Position numbers and translations under genes: made by a program | The notes under the pieces: model-generated | Told to the model about the DNA's origin: nothing | The model's database searches: none | The model's input: only the letters and a program-made list of their open reading frames with translations | From: Epiperipatus broadwayi | Taxonomy: Eukaryota; Onychophora; Udeonychophora; Euonychophora; Peripatidae | Assembly: GCA_028023455.1 (NCBI GenBank) | Contig: JAQFVV010012416.1 | Span: forward strand, 2,907,767-2,971,766 | Reading direction: 5' to 3' | Length of the DNA stretch: 64,000 bases | Part shown: piece after piece, positions 1 to 11,444 of the stretch | How positions within the stretch are numbered: the first letter of the stretch is position 1 | Layout: each line of letters opens with the position of its first letter

Positions 1-1489
1 TTTTCTTTTCAGCATTTCAAGATTAGGCTTTGTAGATGTTAGAATTTTTCATAGTGTGGTAATCTCAGGAAAGCTGCTCTGATGTTATACTGATTGCAAA
101 TTTTGCTTAATTTGTCTGCTATTTGTGGAATATATGGAAACACTACAGTACCAATAATTATTTTTTTTCTTTTAATGATTCTTTCTGTTGTCTATTTAAG
201 GTTTTCTCAATAACAGCTGATGGATAACCATTTTTCATAAGAGTTTGTTCTATATAGATCTTTTCTTTTTCCAAATGCTGGTTTCTGAGCAAACTTCTTT
301 TGCTCTGTTCCATATGGATAGTATAATAATGTTTTGTATTTTTGGTGTGATTGGATGTATAGGTTAAATATTTTCCTGTATTTGTAGGTTTTCAGTAATC
401 TTTAGTTTTGGTTTTTCCAAAAGGAATCTTGTCATAAGAACATTTAAAAATACCAATTTGTGTTCTTGTTCTGATTCTGTTGTGAATTTAATCAAAGGAG
501 ATATGTTGTTGATGTGTTTCCAAAAAAATTATAATAGTGCTTCACCTTGTAAGCATACAACTAATGTATCATCTACATAATGAAGCCATACTTTAGCTGG
601 ACATGAAGTAGTTTTTATTGCTATGATTTTAAGTTTTTCATGTAAATATTGCTTGGGTCAATGGTGAGACCATAGCAATTCCTTGATATTGTTGGAAGAA
701 TTCTATATTATATTGAAAGTAGGTTTATGCAGAATGTTAATAGTTCCATTATACTATCAATAAGAAAGGGTTGTTCTGGTTTGTAAGCTATTATCACCAT
801 TTAATCTTTTCCTTACAATAGACAATGCTTTTTCACATGGTACATTTGTGAATAAACTTTTCACATCAAAGCTTATTAGTAAGTCATTTCTTTCAATTTT
901 CATATTCTTGGTTAATTCTACAAAGTGTCTAGAATATCCAACAAAGGATTGGGTCTTGTGTGTCAAAGGACTAAGAACTTTAAGAAGAAATCTTGACAAA
1001 TTTTGGCAAGATGAATTTCTAGAATTAACAATGTCTCTTAATGGAACATGATCTTTATGTATTTTATATATGACCATGAAGATGAGAAATTTTGCTGAAA
1101 TATGTTATTTTACTACCTGCAATGCTTTCTGAGTAATGCTTTGTTTCTGTACATGGTTATAGGATTTTTTGTCATTTTTCTGTATTGATCTGCTGTGAGG
1201 TGTTCTTGTATTTTGTTATCATAATCAGTTGTATTCATTATAACTGATGCAGTGTTTTTGTCAACAGGTAGAATAATTATAGTTTTATCTATTTTGAGAG
1301 ATTTAATTGCTTTGCTCTCACCATAGGATATATTTGACTTCAATTTTTGTTGCTTGTCAGGTGTTCATTTTATTCTCCAGTATAATTCTGCTGCTGCTTC
1401 TAAAGACAATTTTTAGTTAGTTCCTCACTGGTTACCATTATATCTAATAAAGGGATATTAGATGGTGTTATGGCAAAGTTTAATCCTCT
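1..1489 (-). mobile_element. Penelope-like element, copy A (decayed, runs off window edge)
   Basis: Decayed Penelope-like retroelement, read right to left in several frames. The N-terminal part lies near 1490-1350 (residues like KLCHN then EAAAELYWRIK), followed at 1343-1113 by KIDKTIIILPVDKNTASVIM, which matches the pre-RT block of PLEs. The frame at 1077-757 has YKIHKDHVPLRDIVNS and ISFDVKSLFTNVP, the latter being RT motif A with its aspartate near 867. From about 740 to 1, in shifted frames, come the post-RT segments including MKNGYPS and a PYIPQIADKL block. The GIY-YIG endonuclease would follow beyond base 1. Frameshifts and stops make it non-functional. The first ~720 bases are an inverted duplicate of 1490-2150, so two copies lie head to head. 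Family assignment rests on seen motifs; the subfamily is not resolved. Confidence 0.85.
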
Positions 1490-2186
1490 TTGGAGTCACC
1501 CCTGTCACCCCTGATTAGCAATATTTACATGGAAGAACTTGAAACCCCAGCCATAAAAACTATATTTCATATTCACCTAAAGTTTGGCTTCACTATGTGG
1601 ATGATATATTTGTTGTATTGCCACATGGTGAAGCACTATTACAAATTTTCTGGAAACATATCAACAACATATTCCCTTTACTTAAATTCACAATAGAATC
1701 AGAATAAGAACTAAATTTGGCATTTTTAAATGTTCTTGTGACAAGACTCCCTCGTGGCAAAATCAAAACTACAGTTACTGAAAACCTACACATACAAAAA
1801 TAAGTCTATATATCCAATCACAACAGAAACACACAACAAAGTAGTTATACTATCATTATGGAACAGAGCAAAAGAAGTTTATTCAGAAACCTGTGATTTA
1901 GAAAAATAAAAGATCTATATAGAATAAACTCTTATAAAAATGTTTATCCATCAGCTGCTATTAAGAAAACCAAAAAACCACAAAAAAAAACAATTATTGG
2001 CACTGTAGTGTACCCATACATAACAAAAATAGTAGATAAATTAAGGAAAATCTGCAATTAGTATAATATCAAGACAGCTTTCCAGAGACATACCACACTA
2101 TGAGGAATTCTAACATCTACAAAATCTAAACCTGAAATGCTGAAAAGAAAAAAACTGCATCTATGAAATACCATGTGAATGTGAAA

Positions 2187-2190
<4 letters not shown>
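1490..2190 (+). mobile_element. Penelope-like element, copy B, RT core to start of GIY-YIG (5' fragment)
   Basis: Plus-strand PLE fragment, inverted relative to copy A. It starts with ESPLSPLISNIYMEELE (RT motif B). A one-frame shift then gives an intact YVDD catalytic box at 1593-1604, followed by IFVVLPHGEALLQ. LAFLNVLVTRLPRGKIKTT sits near 1717-1773, and a DKLRKICN..NIKTAFQ block near 2037. The last readable residues are YEIPCECERIYI (2166-2200), the conserved start of the GIY-YIG endonuclease domain. Coding similarity stops inside an (AT)n tract exactly where the YIG residues should stand. The remainder of the domain is found at 5857-6165. Confidence 0.8.
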
Positions 2191-2220
<30 letters not shown>

Positions 2221-2231
2221 TAAAATATATG

Positions 2232-2264
<33 letters not shown>
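2189..2264. repeat. (AT)n microsatellite, two tracts
   Basis: Two AT dinucleotide runs (about 2189-2219 and 2237-2264) separated by a short segment. That segment (actaaaatatatg) is an inverted copy of the sequence just beyond the second run (catatattttagt), so the whole forms a small palindrome at the left edge of the 3.6 kb insertion. Confidence 0.9.
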
Positions 2265-2267
<3 letters not shown>

Positions 2268-2897
2268 AACCATATATTTTAGTAGAAAATATATTAATTG
2301 ATGTAACTTATATAAAAATTTCTCTTTCTTCTCTTGGTGATTTGGTTGGCTTGATTCGCACTTGAACAGATTACTTTCTGATATTATTTTAATAATTTTC
2401 AATTTGCTTCATTCCATATGCTAACTCATATCGGAATGTTTAACTTTTTAAAATTTTTACAACATATTAAAATTTGGTAAAATATTATTAAAAATAATAT
2501 TTTGTTTTTATTTATTTAAAGTAATCTTAAATTATTATTTCTATTGAATTAAAATAAAACCATTTGTTCAATTAAAATAAATTATTAAATAAATACAATA
2601 ATTACGTAGGCGTCTCAATGTAATAAAAGAAAAGAGCGCGAATTTCTAGGAGAATATCGTCTGTTAGTTTGTCTTTTGGTGGGAAGAAGAACAGAAATGG
2701 TAAAGGCAAATAGTGTAAATTTGCTGAGCTTATTTTGAAACCATTAATAAGTGAATAAATTACCACAAAATTTGTTATAAACATAAAATAACTTAGTGGT
2801 ATCTAATTAAGATGGATCACTAAATTTAAAGATCTTTTCAAGTCGGTCGGCCAAGAATCAAATCACCGGTAGCGTTTCCAATATTACATTTTTTGAA

Positions 2898-2947
2898 ATG
2901 TCGGAGCTTCCCAGTTTAAGTTTGAAAGAATTAAACACAAGAATTTG
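2898..2947 (+). CDS. candidate first coding exon, unknown product
   Basis: An ATG at 2898 opens a 50-nt frame (MSELPSLSLKELNTRI plus two bases) that ends at a good splice donor, TTG/GTATGT (GT at 2948). The 5' side contains several CpG dinucleotides that are rare elsewhere. The peptide was not recognised and no matching second exon was found. It lies inside the putative transposon, so it could be part of a decayed element gene or chance. Confidence 0.2.
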
Positions 2948-4134
2948 GTATGTTTTGAAATATTTATTATTCTACAATTTGGAAAATTTAAATCAGTGTT
3001 TTAATTACAGAAGTTTTATGAAAATGAAAATTTGTTTTTTAAAAAAAAAGAAAAAGTTTAAGTTAAAATAAAGTAAAGCGTTAAAGCTATCAAAATATTT
3101 AATATTTCCGTTTTTTAATTCTGATAAAATATAATATTGATTGATATTTAACTTTACAATGCCATTAATATTTGCTAATTAATTTGTTTAACACTTGGAT
3201 CATAAACATTTTTCAAATAATTAATCAAAGTTTTTTTATAATTGTATCGTCTATTTAAAATGAATAAATTAATTGCTGTAATTGGTTATTCCTGGATTAA
3301 CGCAATGGATAAATAAATACTTGCATGGATAGGATAAACTTGGAACACTTTTGATAGAGAGATGTAGGGATTAATAACTTTATGAAAAACATTTTCATTT
3401 AAATTCTGTGTATCCTGTTTTAAAATTGTTTCATGTTTGGAGAGCCACGCAAATCGTTAATCTAATATTGCTTTAATAACTAATCAAATGGATATAATTG
3501 CATGTATGGAATTTAACTACAGTTATAGCTATTACCTCATATACTTATTATTCTACACATTGTACATGGATTCCACGGATCACATTAGGAGTTACAAAAT
3601 GCTATACAATCCAATTTGTGATACACATCTGCTAAAATTCATGTATTTGAACTATAAAATGCTTTACATTTAGTTTTATCACACACACACCGTTAAATGT
3701 TATATGTTAATGAATAATACATTTATTTAATTTTATCGTTATATGAACTCGCATATGAAGTTCATAAGTTATATTTGTTAGATTTAAATTAATAAAGGTT
3801 GAATAAAATATTTATTCAAAAGAATAGCGCTTACGGAGAAAGCTTAAACAGTACTTAATGAATTCATGAGATATACCAATCTTTATGAGATATTTTGTGA
3901 GTCTTTCCAGATTTATATTCCCATGCCAATATTATTTACATTATATTATACATGTTTATTTTAAGCAAGATAAGTAGTACATTAGTTGTCCTGATTATTG
4001 TAATATTTTACTAAGCAAGAACCCACATTTGCTAAAGTGTCAGCGTATTCTGAATAATCAGAAGAATTGAGGGGGATGATTTGCACTTTAATGTGAAGTA
4101 AATTATAATGTTGTTTTAGTATGTTAAAGGCTTT

Positions 4135-4229
4135 AATCTGTGCTGGTGGTTAATCCGCAGATTATTTTAATTGCCATTTTGTATTTTACACACATTCCTG
4201 CGCTGGTGGTTAATCCGCGGAATTGTGTG
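4135..4229. repeat. pair of stem-loops with identical 13-nt loop, 60 bp apart
   Basis: Both hairpins present the loop CTGGTGGTTAATC, at 4143-4155 and 4203-4215. The first stem is AATCTGTG with CGCAGATT (4135-4142 / 4156-4163). The second is ACACATTCCTGCG with CGCGGAATTGTGT (about 4190-4202 / 4216-4228, with a bulged T). The stems differ in sequence, but each pairs with its own partner. A third hairpin (GATAATTAAC...GGTTAATTATTATC) lies at 4451-4478. No function is known. Confidence 0.6.
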
Positions 4230-5856
4230 ATTATACGTATGACTTTATGATAGTGTTTAAATACGCAAAACGTTAGTATTATTTAATTCCTACGTGTAGA
4301 TGAATACATCCACAGGAATATGTTTGCTTCACAGATATAAGTTGGGCAAAGTATTTTAGTTAATCTGCCAAATCATCTTCTTCATTTGTAAGCATAATTT
4401 ATCGGTTAGATTGATAAATGGCAACAGGACATTCTATTCAAGTACTTCATGATAATTAACTGTTGGTTAATTATTATCTACCGAGTGTAAGTTTACATTT
4501 TCATTTTAATTAATGATTACATTATAGCTAAAACATACAAACATCATATTATTTATTATATTATTATAGGTATACAGTAGGGATTTATTGAATCTGGAAA
4601 TGACGTTCAATATTTCATAAGTTAATGCTGAATTTAATAATTGTCTCAATATTCATTATATTAGATTGAAATAAGGTATGATTAGGTTTTTAAATACTGT
4701 ACCTATGAGATGTATTGAAGAAAGTCTATTGAACCATCATTTAATTATTTTATTTGTTTATTTATGTTTTATTTAAAATATTGAAATTAACTATTTATTG
4801 TTCATAAAGTTTGTAAATAAAAGTTGATTTATAATTAAACTTACTGTGCCGTTGCTATGTGTCATTCATAACATCAGAAATCATAAACTTTGGATGGAGC
4901 ATACATTATAGAGCATACATTGAATTACATATTATTGTCTACATGATATAAGAATTTATTAATATTTTGAGAAAACATTAAGATGCTTTTCGTCTTTGGT
5001 AGTATATGATTGGTAAGGTACAATAAAATCCCATTTACCTTTTCCATCATTGTGGCTTTGCGTAGTTGATTCTAGTATAAAATACAAATTAATTATTAAA
5101 CTTGTGAACAGATTTATTCAATAATGATATGATTAAATATATTTACCTAACATTTTTAAATTTTCATTCGTCAATACAATAAGAGTCTCAATGATATATT
5201 AAATTATAAAAGAACCCAATTATTCATGTTTATTAATTGCAAAGCTTTACCTGGACTAGCATCTGTCTTAGAAATCATATAGATGATTTAAAATTTCATA
5301 ATTTTATGTGGTTCCACAAATTACGCTATCTTGTACATGGTCGGCCATAGGGTCGCATACCATAAAAATCGCAAATTGAGGTTTAAGGGTGATAAAATTG
5401 CACTTATAATTTGTTTAATATGTTTTATAATAATACTATGATAGGTCTTCGCGGTATACCCTGGCTGCGATCAAATAAATTATAAAAAGTTAGGTTAATT
5501 CATTAATTTTGTCTGTAGTAAATTGCCCCAGATGTTGATTGTGGTCTTTTGTGCATAAAATAAATAGTATGATATGCTTTTGGATACAGCTCTTAATAGC
5601 TGATAATGTGCAATGAGAGTTGATCAGTGACCAAGGTTGTAATTCCTAGTGCACTTACGTTACGTAGTTGAGATTACACAATTTACGGTTACAATTTATA
5701 GTGCCGCAACAAGTACGGCATGATGATGGGTAGTTGGAGGGGTGATGGAAGGTTGGTTACCACCTTTGTGAGCCATCAGGGTGGACGGCTCCGGGGATTT
5801 TGGTTACAGCTTTTGGCGCGCAACGTGGCTGGCTCGAGATATTTTGGTTACAATAT

Positions 5857-6165
5857 ATATATATTAGTGATACCAGTTGTCCCATTAAAAAGCACTTGCA
5901 AGAACACAAACTGATGATTAGAGAAGAGAAAACAGATGTGTCTAAGCAGACCATATATGTACCAATGAACTCAATTGGGAAAACACAAAAATATTAGAGT
6001 GAAGTAAAGGTACAAAGAAGAAAATTTAAAGAAGCTGCTCACATGACAATGGCAAAGAATCTCATAACTTGACCTAGTGTGACTATACAAAATGTATTGA
6101 AACCACTAAACAATTATGCTCTTAAAACAAAGTGGAGAAATCAGGGGCAACCTCATAGATAATCA
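5857..6165 (+). mobile_element. Penelope-like element, copy B, GIY-YIG endonuclease C-terminal part
   Basis: Continues the PLE fragment that stops at 2190. The frame begins YISDTSCPIKKHLQEHKL, equivalent to YIGDT..IK.RL.EHK of PLE GIY-YIG domains. It continues through RREEKTDVSK and, in shifted frames, RKFKEAAHMTMAKNLIT and IQNVLKPL, the usual C-terminal end of these proteins. Coding similarity fades near 6165. A stop follows TQKY at about 5997, and further stops occur downstream. Confidence 0.65.
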
Positions 6166-6193
6166 TATGAAATTTTAAATGAATGTTGCCTTT

Positions 6194-6420
6194 GGAAGGA
6201 TGACTCAGTTGGTTAGAGCATTATCTTAAAATTCAATACTCAAGAATCTAAGGGTCTAGATTCAATTCCCATGTTACTACAGTCACTGGCCATGCCAGAA
6301 AAACCTGAAGAAGAGGGGAGAATAATGTCTCTCAAAATGCTATGATGTTTGAAGTGCTATTACTAACAGTTGAATGTATTTGGAATATTTAAATAAAATT
6401 AAATTTGTCTAAAAATATTC
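6194..6420 (+). mobile_element. tRNA-derived SINE (family A)
   Basis: The head resembles a tRNA, with an A-box-like CTCAGTTGGTTAGAGCA at about 6203 and a B-box-like GATTCAATTCC at about 6259. The body ends in CTAACAGTTGAATGTATTTGG and an AAATAAAATTAAA tail. The same 3' end recurs in antisense at 15.47-15.53 kb. No clear target-site duplication was seen. Confidence 0.6.
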
Positions 6421-6683
6421 AATACTCATATTAGATGATGGAAATAGTCCAACATACAAATAGACTTCTATAGTTGCATAAAATAAATTCTGTTAAAATT
6501 AATAAAAAGATGAACATTTTCAATTTTTAGAATTAAACTAATGGTCAGCATATACTAGGATATACAAATTCTATATATGCTAGTTTATTATTTAATGACA
6601 TATTATATTTCATATCAGCAATCTTTAAAATTTTATTATTTAATATTTAAATACAATCATACTGTATTGTCTACACTGAAATT

Positions 6684-6815
6684 AAGGTAATTTAGAAGGA
6701 ATTTGAACTCAAAACTCCCTATAGCTCTCTATTTCATCTTATACAACTGACATGGAATAAATATCTGTAGAAATTTTGAAAGTCTGAGTTTAAATCTCTT
6801 CTAAATTACAATAAT
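6684..6815. repeat. short inverted repeat
   Basis: GGTAATTTAGAAGGAATTTGAACTC and the reverse complement of GAGTTTAAATCTCTTCTAAATTAC form imperfect arms. The arm resembles a SINE B-box plus tail, so this may be two opposed SINE ends. Confidence 0.3.
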
Positions 6816-7119
6816 TTTATTATTTATGAAATTTTTTTAATAAGATGAATTACCTTTTAAATTTATTCGTTATGATATCATTAAGATATTTTTTAAAAAA
6901 CTAAGAAATGAATGACTTTTTAATTTAGGGTTAGATGAACAATGGTAATTTTAGAATTTATATAAGAGAATATTTTAATTTGCTCTGTACCATACACATA
7001 ACATATGGAAATTATCATATGAGTCATAAGACTAATAAAAATGTTTAGGATAACCACCCTAAGAATATAGACATTTTAAAAATAAGCATCCTATCATGCA
7101 ATCTTTTATATAGAAATCT

Positions 7120-7548
7120 TAAATTAACTAAAAATACATTTATTAATTATCAGTTCTTACTTATGGATCTGAGACTTCAACACTTAAGAGAAGAGCCATA
7201 CAGAGACTTCATATCACTCAAAGAAGTATGAAGGGATGCATGCTAGGAATAATGAGAAGAGATTGAAATGCAATATATGTGTAAGAGAACAAAGAAGTGG
7301 TTACTGACATTGTTGAAAGAATTAAAATATTTCTAGAATGATAATAGTTGGACAATTGAAATCTTAAACTGGATTCCAAGAGATTGTAAAAGACCCAGAA
7401 AAAACCACATGTGAGATGGATGGATGAAATAAGAAAGTGTGAAGGAGGTGATGTGAGAAGAGAGACTAGAGATCGGAGAAGATGGATTGAACTTGGAAAG
7501 GCCTTCATCCTGCAGTGGATTGATAATGGTTGACAATGATGATGAGGA
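7120..7548 (+). mobile_element. RTE-type LINE, 3' end (decayed)
   Basis: Matches, with frameshifts and stops, the C-terminal post-RT region of RTE-like LINEs: LTYGSET at about 7158, RAIQRLHITQRSM, then VTDIVERIK, RDCKRPRK, HVRWMDEIRKC-like residues, RRWIELGKAFILQWIDNG, and a GATGATGA 3' end at about 7540. The same protein region, antisense, is at 18.3-19.2 kb. Several positions were changed by indels, so the copy is dead. Confidence 0.75.
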
Positions 7549-8044
7549 ATTTCTTTCTTAATCTTTTATCTTTACTTTTTTTCATTTTTAGTATAAAACT
7601 ATGGATTCTTTTTTATTAGAATATTATTAATAACCCAATTTCTTAGTTTACACTATTTTAAAACAAGAGCATTTCTCTATTCTAGCACCCTCTTGAGGAA
7701 GCTTGAATAATCCCTAGATCCATTTCTTGATTTTGCTTTTTACAATGAGACATGGGATTCAAAGTTGAAAACAATCAGTTCAAAATTTTAGAAGGTTTTT
7801 CAATTTCAAGTTTTTAGCTTAGATTAAAGAGAGTTAAGGGTAATTTCTAAATGCATAACCGCATTCTTATTAATAAAAACAAACTCCAGACATCAGTATT
7901 AAACACATATTGCAATGCATCACTATCCAGATAATAATGATTACGCAATGTAATTATAGATGGCATTAAAGTAGAAAGATGCTCCTCTTTTATTGTTAAT
8001 TAATTATGGTCATCTTTTGAGTTATCTATTATTTATATCAAGTA

Positions 8045-8395
8045 GTTTTTTTTAACAATGCTCCAGAAATTTTTTTCATCTTACCCGTCTCATATGTGGT
8101 CACTTTCTAGATCTTTTACAATCATTTAAAATTCGGTTCAAAACTACAATTCTTTGTCACACTATCACTGCACTGAACGTGCATGACAATTCTTTCTGTA
8201 ATAACAGTAATATCTTTATCTTCTTGCTCACATATTTTACTTTTGATTTTTATTACTTTCAACAAATACCTCTCCATACTTTGTGGGTTTTGAAGTCTCT
8301 GTGTAGTTCTTTTATTAAGCCTCAGAGTCAAAAGTAAGCACCAGTAAAACACATTTATTAAAAATCTTTCTTTTAATACAAATCATTTAATTTAA
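8045..8395 (-). mobile_element. RTE-type LINE fragment (heavily decayed)
   Basis: On the minus strand a 76-codon frame (8352-8122) reads NKRTTQRLQNPQSMERYLLK and then EQEDKDITVITERI, the same block as QRLQTTQR...VREQTDVTDLIE in the 18.9 kb copy. The sequence continues to DCKRSRK and PHMRR near 8070-8125. The upstream end (AAAACACATTTATTAAAAAT) matches the 19.1 kb copy base for base over the first 20 nt. Confidence 0.6.
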
Positions 8396-8399
8396 ATGA

Positions 8400-9055
8400 G
8401 TATAATGCAAAAAATTGGTTAATTCAAAACCTAAAATGTTGCAAATTTTTAATAATTAAATTGTTATAATATAAAAAAATTGTATTATTCATTTTTATAT
8501 GTATATAGAAGTATTTAGTATTATTTAAAAATTAAATTCATAAACCATATGTGAATAATCCCCAGGTTATTTAAGTAAACTCATCAGATTAATTCTTTTA
8601 TCTAATATCACTTTTTGGTTAAATTGAAAAAGGTTATATATAAAATTCTTTGATTTCATTTTTTAAAATTGTGTTTCCAGTTTAATATTAAACAAATTTA
8701 AAGAATTTCAATTTTTATTTGTCATTATTTTAAAAATATTTTAAAAAATAATTAAATATATATTTTTATTCTCATAAGTGCACTAACAAATAAAAAAAAG
8801 GAAATTTTCTTCAGTTTTCTAAATATTCTGCAACCAAACCAAAAGCCTACATCATGTTTAGGTATTCTTATTTTATTTAGAAATGTTTTTAGACTATTCT
8901 GAACAAGAGAACCATTTTTATTTTCATCACAAAATATCAAGAATACTGAACACAATTTATTTATTTTTTACTTTTTAGTGCACTTCTGTAAATAAAAGCA
9001 TTTCTTAAAAAAATTAATATTTTTTATTTTCTATTTTTTAGTTTTATTACTTTAA
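8400..9055. other. AT-rich stretch, nothing recognised
   Basis: Low-complexity AT-rich DNA with A/T homopolymers. Short open frames here look random. Confidence 0.6.
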
Positions 9056-9057
9056 AA

Positions 9058-9725
9058 AATAGAAGGGATTTACACCCAAAGCACATGCACCATAATGATA
9101 TTATAATAGTAGCTCAACGTTGTCTTGTTAAGTATTGAAGATACTCTCAAACCAAAGAACAAGATAGAGACTTGAAAAGATAGGAGTAATTTATACCTAA
9201 ATTCAATTATATAGCCAATCTAAAACATTTTAAATTGAGAGTGTGAAGATGTTTCTTTATTCACTTTAAATCCATTAATTTCTTTCTATACATTAATATT
9301 CACAAAATTTTTCATATTACTACATGTTAATATTACAAGCTATTAGAAATTATGTAATATTTAATTTTATATACTAACACAGATATTATATGTAACTTAA
9401 ACAAAAGGAATGTACACCCTAAGTACATGTGCTATAGTGTTGTTATAAAATCTTAATGTCTGAGGATATTCTTAAACTAAAGAAGATAGAGATTTTAAAA
9501 AAAATAAGAGTGGCCATCTTCACACTCTCAAACTAAGATGCTTTATATGGCCTATATAATTGAATTTAGGTACAAGAGATAAGATGAACACTTTTATCTT
9601 TTCAAAAGTCTTTATTACTTTGGTTTAAGAATATCCTCAGTACTCAACAAGACATCATAGAATTTTATAACAACACAATAGTCCATGTGCTTACTTAGAA
9701 TGTAGATCTCTTCTGTTTAAATTAC
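9058..9725. repeat. nested fold-back element
   Basis: A block at 9061-9250 (AGAAGGGATTTACACCCAAA through a TTGAGAGTGTGAAG end) recurs in the same direction at about 9406-9500 and inverted at about 9520-9720 (CACACTCTCAAACTAAGATG back to a mirrored TTCTAAGTAAGCACATG end). The inner part (GAGTGTGAAG, ATTCACTTTAAATCC) resembles a diverged copy of the fold-back element at 22.46 kb. No coding sequence. Confidence 0.5.
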
Positions 9726-10298
9726 ATACGATCTCTGAATTAATAAGTAAAATTGAATATTACATATTTTTTTATTTTCTATTTTTTAGTTTTATAACTT
9801 CTTGAAAACTAGAGAGCAAAATAAAAATTTATTGACAAATTTAGGGCTATTTGTTAATGCCAATGTAACTTTTTAATTTAATAATTGAAAAATTATAGTT
9901 ATGATAAAAATTAAAATTTTATAAATAACATATATTTCCAAAGTATTCTTTGTAATTGTCCAAGTAGAGACAACCATGATGTAAGTTAGCTTTGTTAAAA
10001 TATTAATATTATCATTAACTTTATTCCCTGAGACTAAAGTTAAAATTCCAATGTAATAGTTACCTTTATTTTCTGACATTTAGTCTCAGTTAATATTTCA
10101 TTTAAATCTATAACTTCGCTACCTAAAATGGTAAATAGTATTCTGTTTTAATGGGGCTTTTTTTAAAATTTATTTACTTTTTTATATATATACTAATATC
10201 ACCAGTTTGCAATAGTATGAAGAGTATTGAATGCCATATAAAATTTAAAATTAGTCACTTTTTTTTGCTAAAAATGTTTGCCAACTTTAAAAAAAAAG

Positions 10299-10396
10299 AC
10301 TTGCATTGGTGGTCGAGAGGTCAGTGAGACTGCCTTGCAGGCAGTTGCGTGGGTTGTGGGTTCACATCCTGGCTGATGCTATGACACTTGGAAAAA
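10299..10396 (+). mobile_element. tRNA-derived SINE (family C)
   Basis: Short SINE with an A box TGGTCGAGAGG (about 10310), an anticodon-like stem ACTGC/GCAGT around the loop CTTGCAG, a B box GGTTCACATCC (about 10359), and a 3' end GATGCTATGACACTTG. It is flanked by near-identical AACTTTAAAAAAAGA direct repeats (10283-10299 and 10396-10410), consistent with a target-site duplication. Related copies are at 12.9, 17.5, 26.9, 30.8 and 57.1 kb. Confidence 0.75.
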
Positions 10397-10419
10397 ACTT
10401 TAAAAAAAGACAATGCTCC

Positions 10420-11125
10420 TGGAAATACTTATATATACAAAGTTTTAACTAGATCAGAAATTGAGAAGTAAATGAAAATTGAGTTAAAAGATTTCTCAGA
10501 CTGACAGATAGACAAAAAAAAAAACAGAATAAATTTAATAAAAGCATATAATAAGTTTATTTTACTAAATATTAAAAATTTATACATAATAAGTAAGAGA
10601 AATATATTTCACAGTTAAAATCATAATTTAATATATAAATATAATTAATGTTTTAATCATTCTAATTTTTCCCAACTCAATATTATTTTTTGCTTTTGTT
10701 CAATGTTGTAATCATAATATGAATAATAAGTGAATTTTTTCATATATTATCTATATATATTTTGATATAAAATATAATTATTTTCATATTTTAGTTGATA
10801 TCTTGTCAATGATTATAGTTATGTAATCAAAATATTGTTATTTAAAAATTATTTATATCTGCTGTTAAAAAATAAACAAGTTTTATGAAGTTGTGTTGGT
10901 ATTTATAAATGCTTTTATTGAAGTTAAAAAAATATGTTTATTTTTTTAATTTGTGAGTGGATGCTATAAAATAATTTTGTCTTTCAATTTAATAACATTA
11001 AATTGTATTAAATATAATATAGTTTATTAAGCTTTTTTTTTAAAATAAATTTTTTTATCAAATAACAATGTCAACAATTTTTAACACAAAAATTAATTAT
11101 TTATTTTTTATACATATATAATTAT
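10420..11125. other. AT-rich stretch, nothing recognised
   Basis: Almost pure A/T sequence with short AT runs and no convincing coding or RNA feature. Confidence 0.6.
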
Positions 11126-11129
11126 GTAC

Positions 11130-11430
11130 ACATACTAAATATGATATATTCATAGATTATATATATTAATTTACTGCACCAATATCTAGTGATATGTATA
11201 TACTATACATGCAAAATTGATTGAAAGTAAAATCATATAAACTAAGTGAAGTTCATTTACAATATAGTAAAAAAAATGTTTACAGAAAGATATTGTAAAT
11301 GAACTTCACTTAATATATATAATTTTACTTTAAATCAATTTCACACATATATATATATCACTATATATTTCTGCAGTAAGTTAATATGTACACTCTTTAT
11401 GTATATATCATATTTAGTTTGTGATAGTCA
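11130..11430. repeat. fold-back (MITE-like) element
   Basis: Two arms of about 120 bp pair imperfectly: 11136-11264 (CTAAATATGATATATTC ... GAAGTTCATTTACAATAT) against about 11290-11418 (ATATTGTAAATGAACTTCAC ... ATATATCATATTTAG). The central spacer is about 25 bp. Non-coding. Confidence 0.7.
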
Positions 11431-11444
11431 ACACATAGCCAACT

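Larger units (their letters stand above)
2219..5866. mobile_element. ~3.6 kb insertion with short TIRs, putative non-autonomous DNA transposon
   Basis: The segment separates two halves of one PLE reading frame. Its ends match in inverted orientation: TATATATTGTAACCA at the left (about 2256-2271) and the reverse complement of the same word at the right (about 5844-5858), each followed by an AT-rich AATAT/ATATTTT stretch. The right end carries extra subterminal copies of GGTTAC (about 5686, 5755, 5802 and 5847), a common arrangement of transposase-binding sites. The flanking target is TA-rich. No transposase frame is visible inside. The interior is ordinary AT-rich DNA except for a few CpG-containing spots (2850-2880, 5335-5360, 5770-5840) and the paired hairpins near 4.1-4.2 kb. 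The superfamily cannot be named. Confidence 0.5.

Noticed and set aside
2602-2784. 60-codon minus frame with KLTDDILLEIRA
   Set aside because: Short, ends without splice or poly-A context, and lies inside the putative transposon; not enough to call a gene.
10299-10396. Functional tRNA gene
   Set aside because: A and B boxes and an anticodon-like stem exist, but the acceptor stem does not close, and dispersed copies with target-site duplications show it is a SINE.
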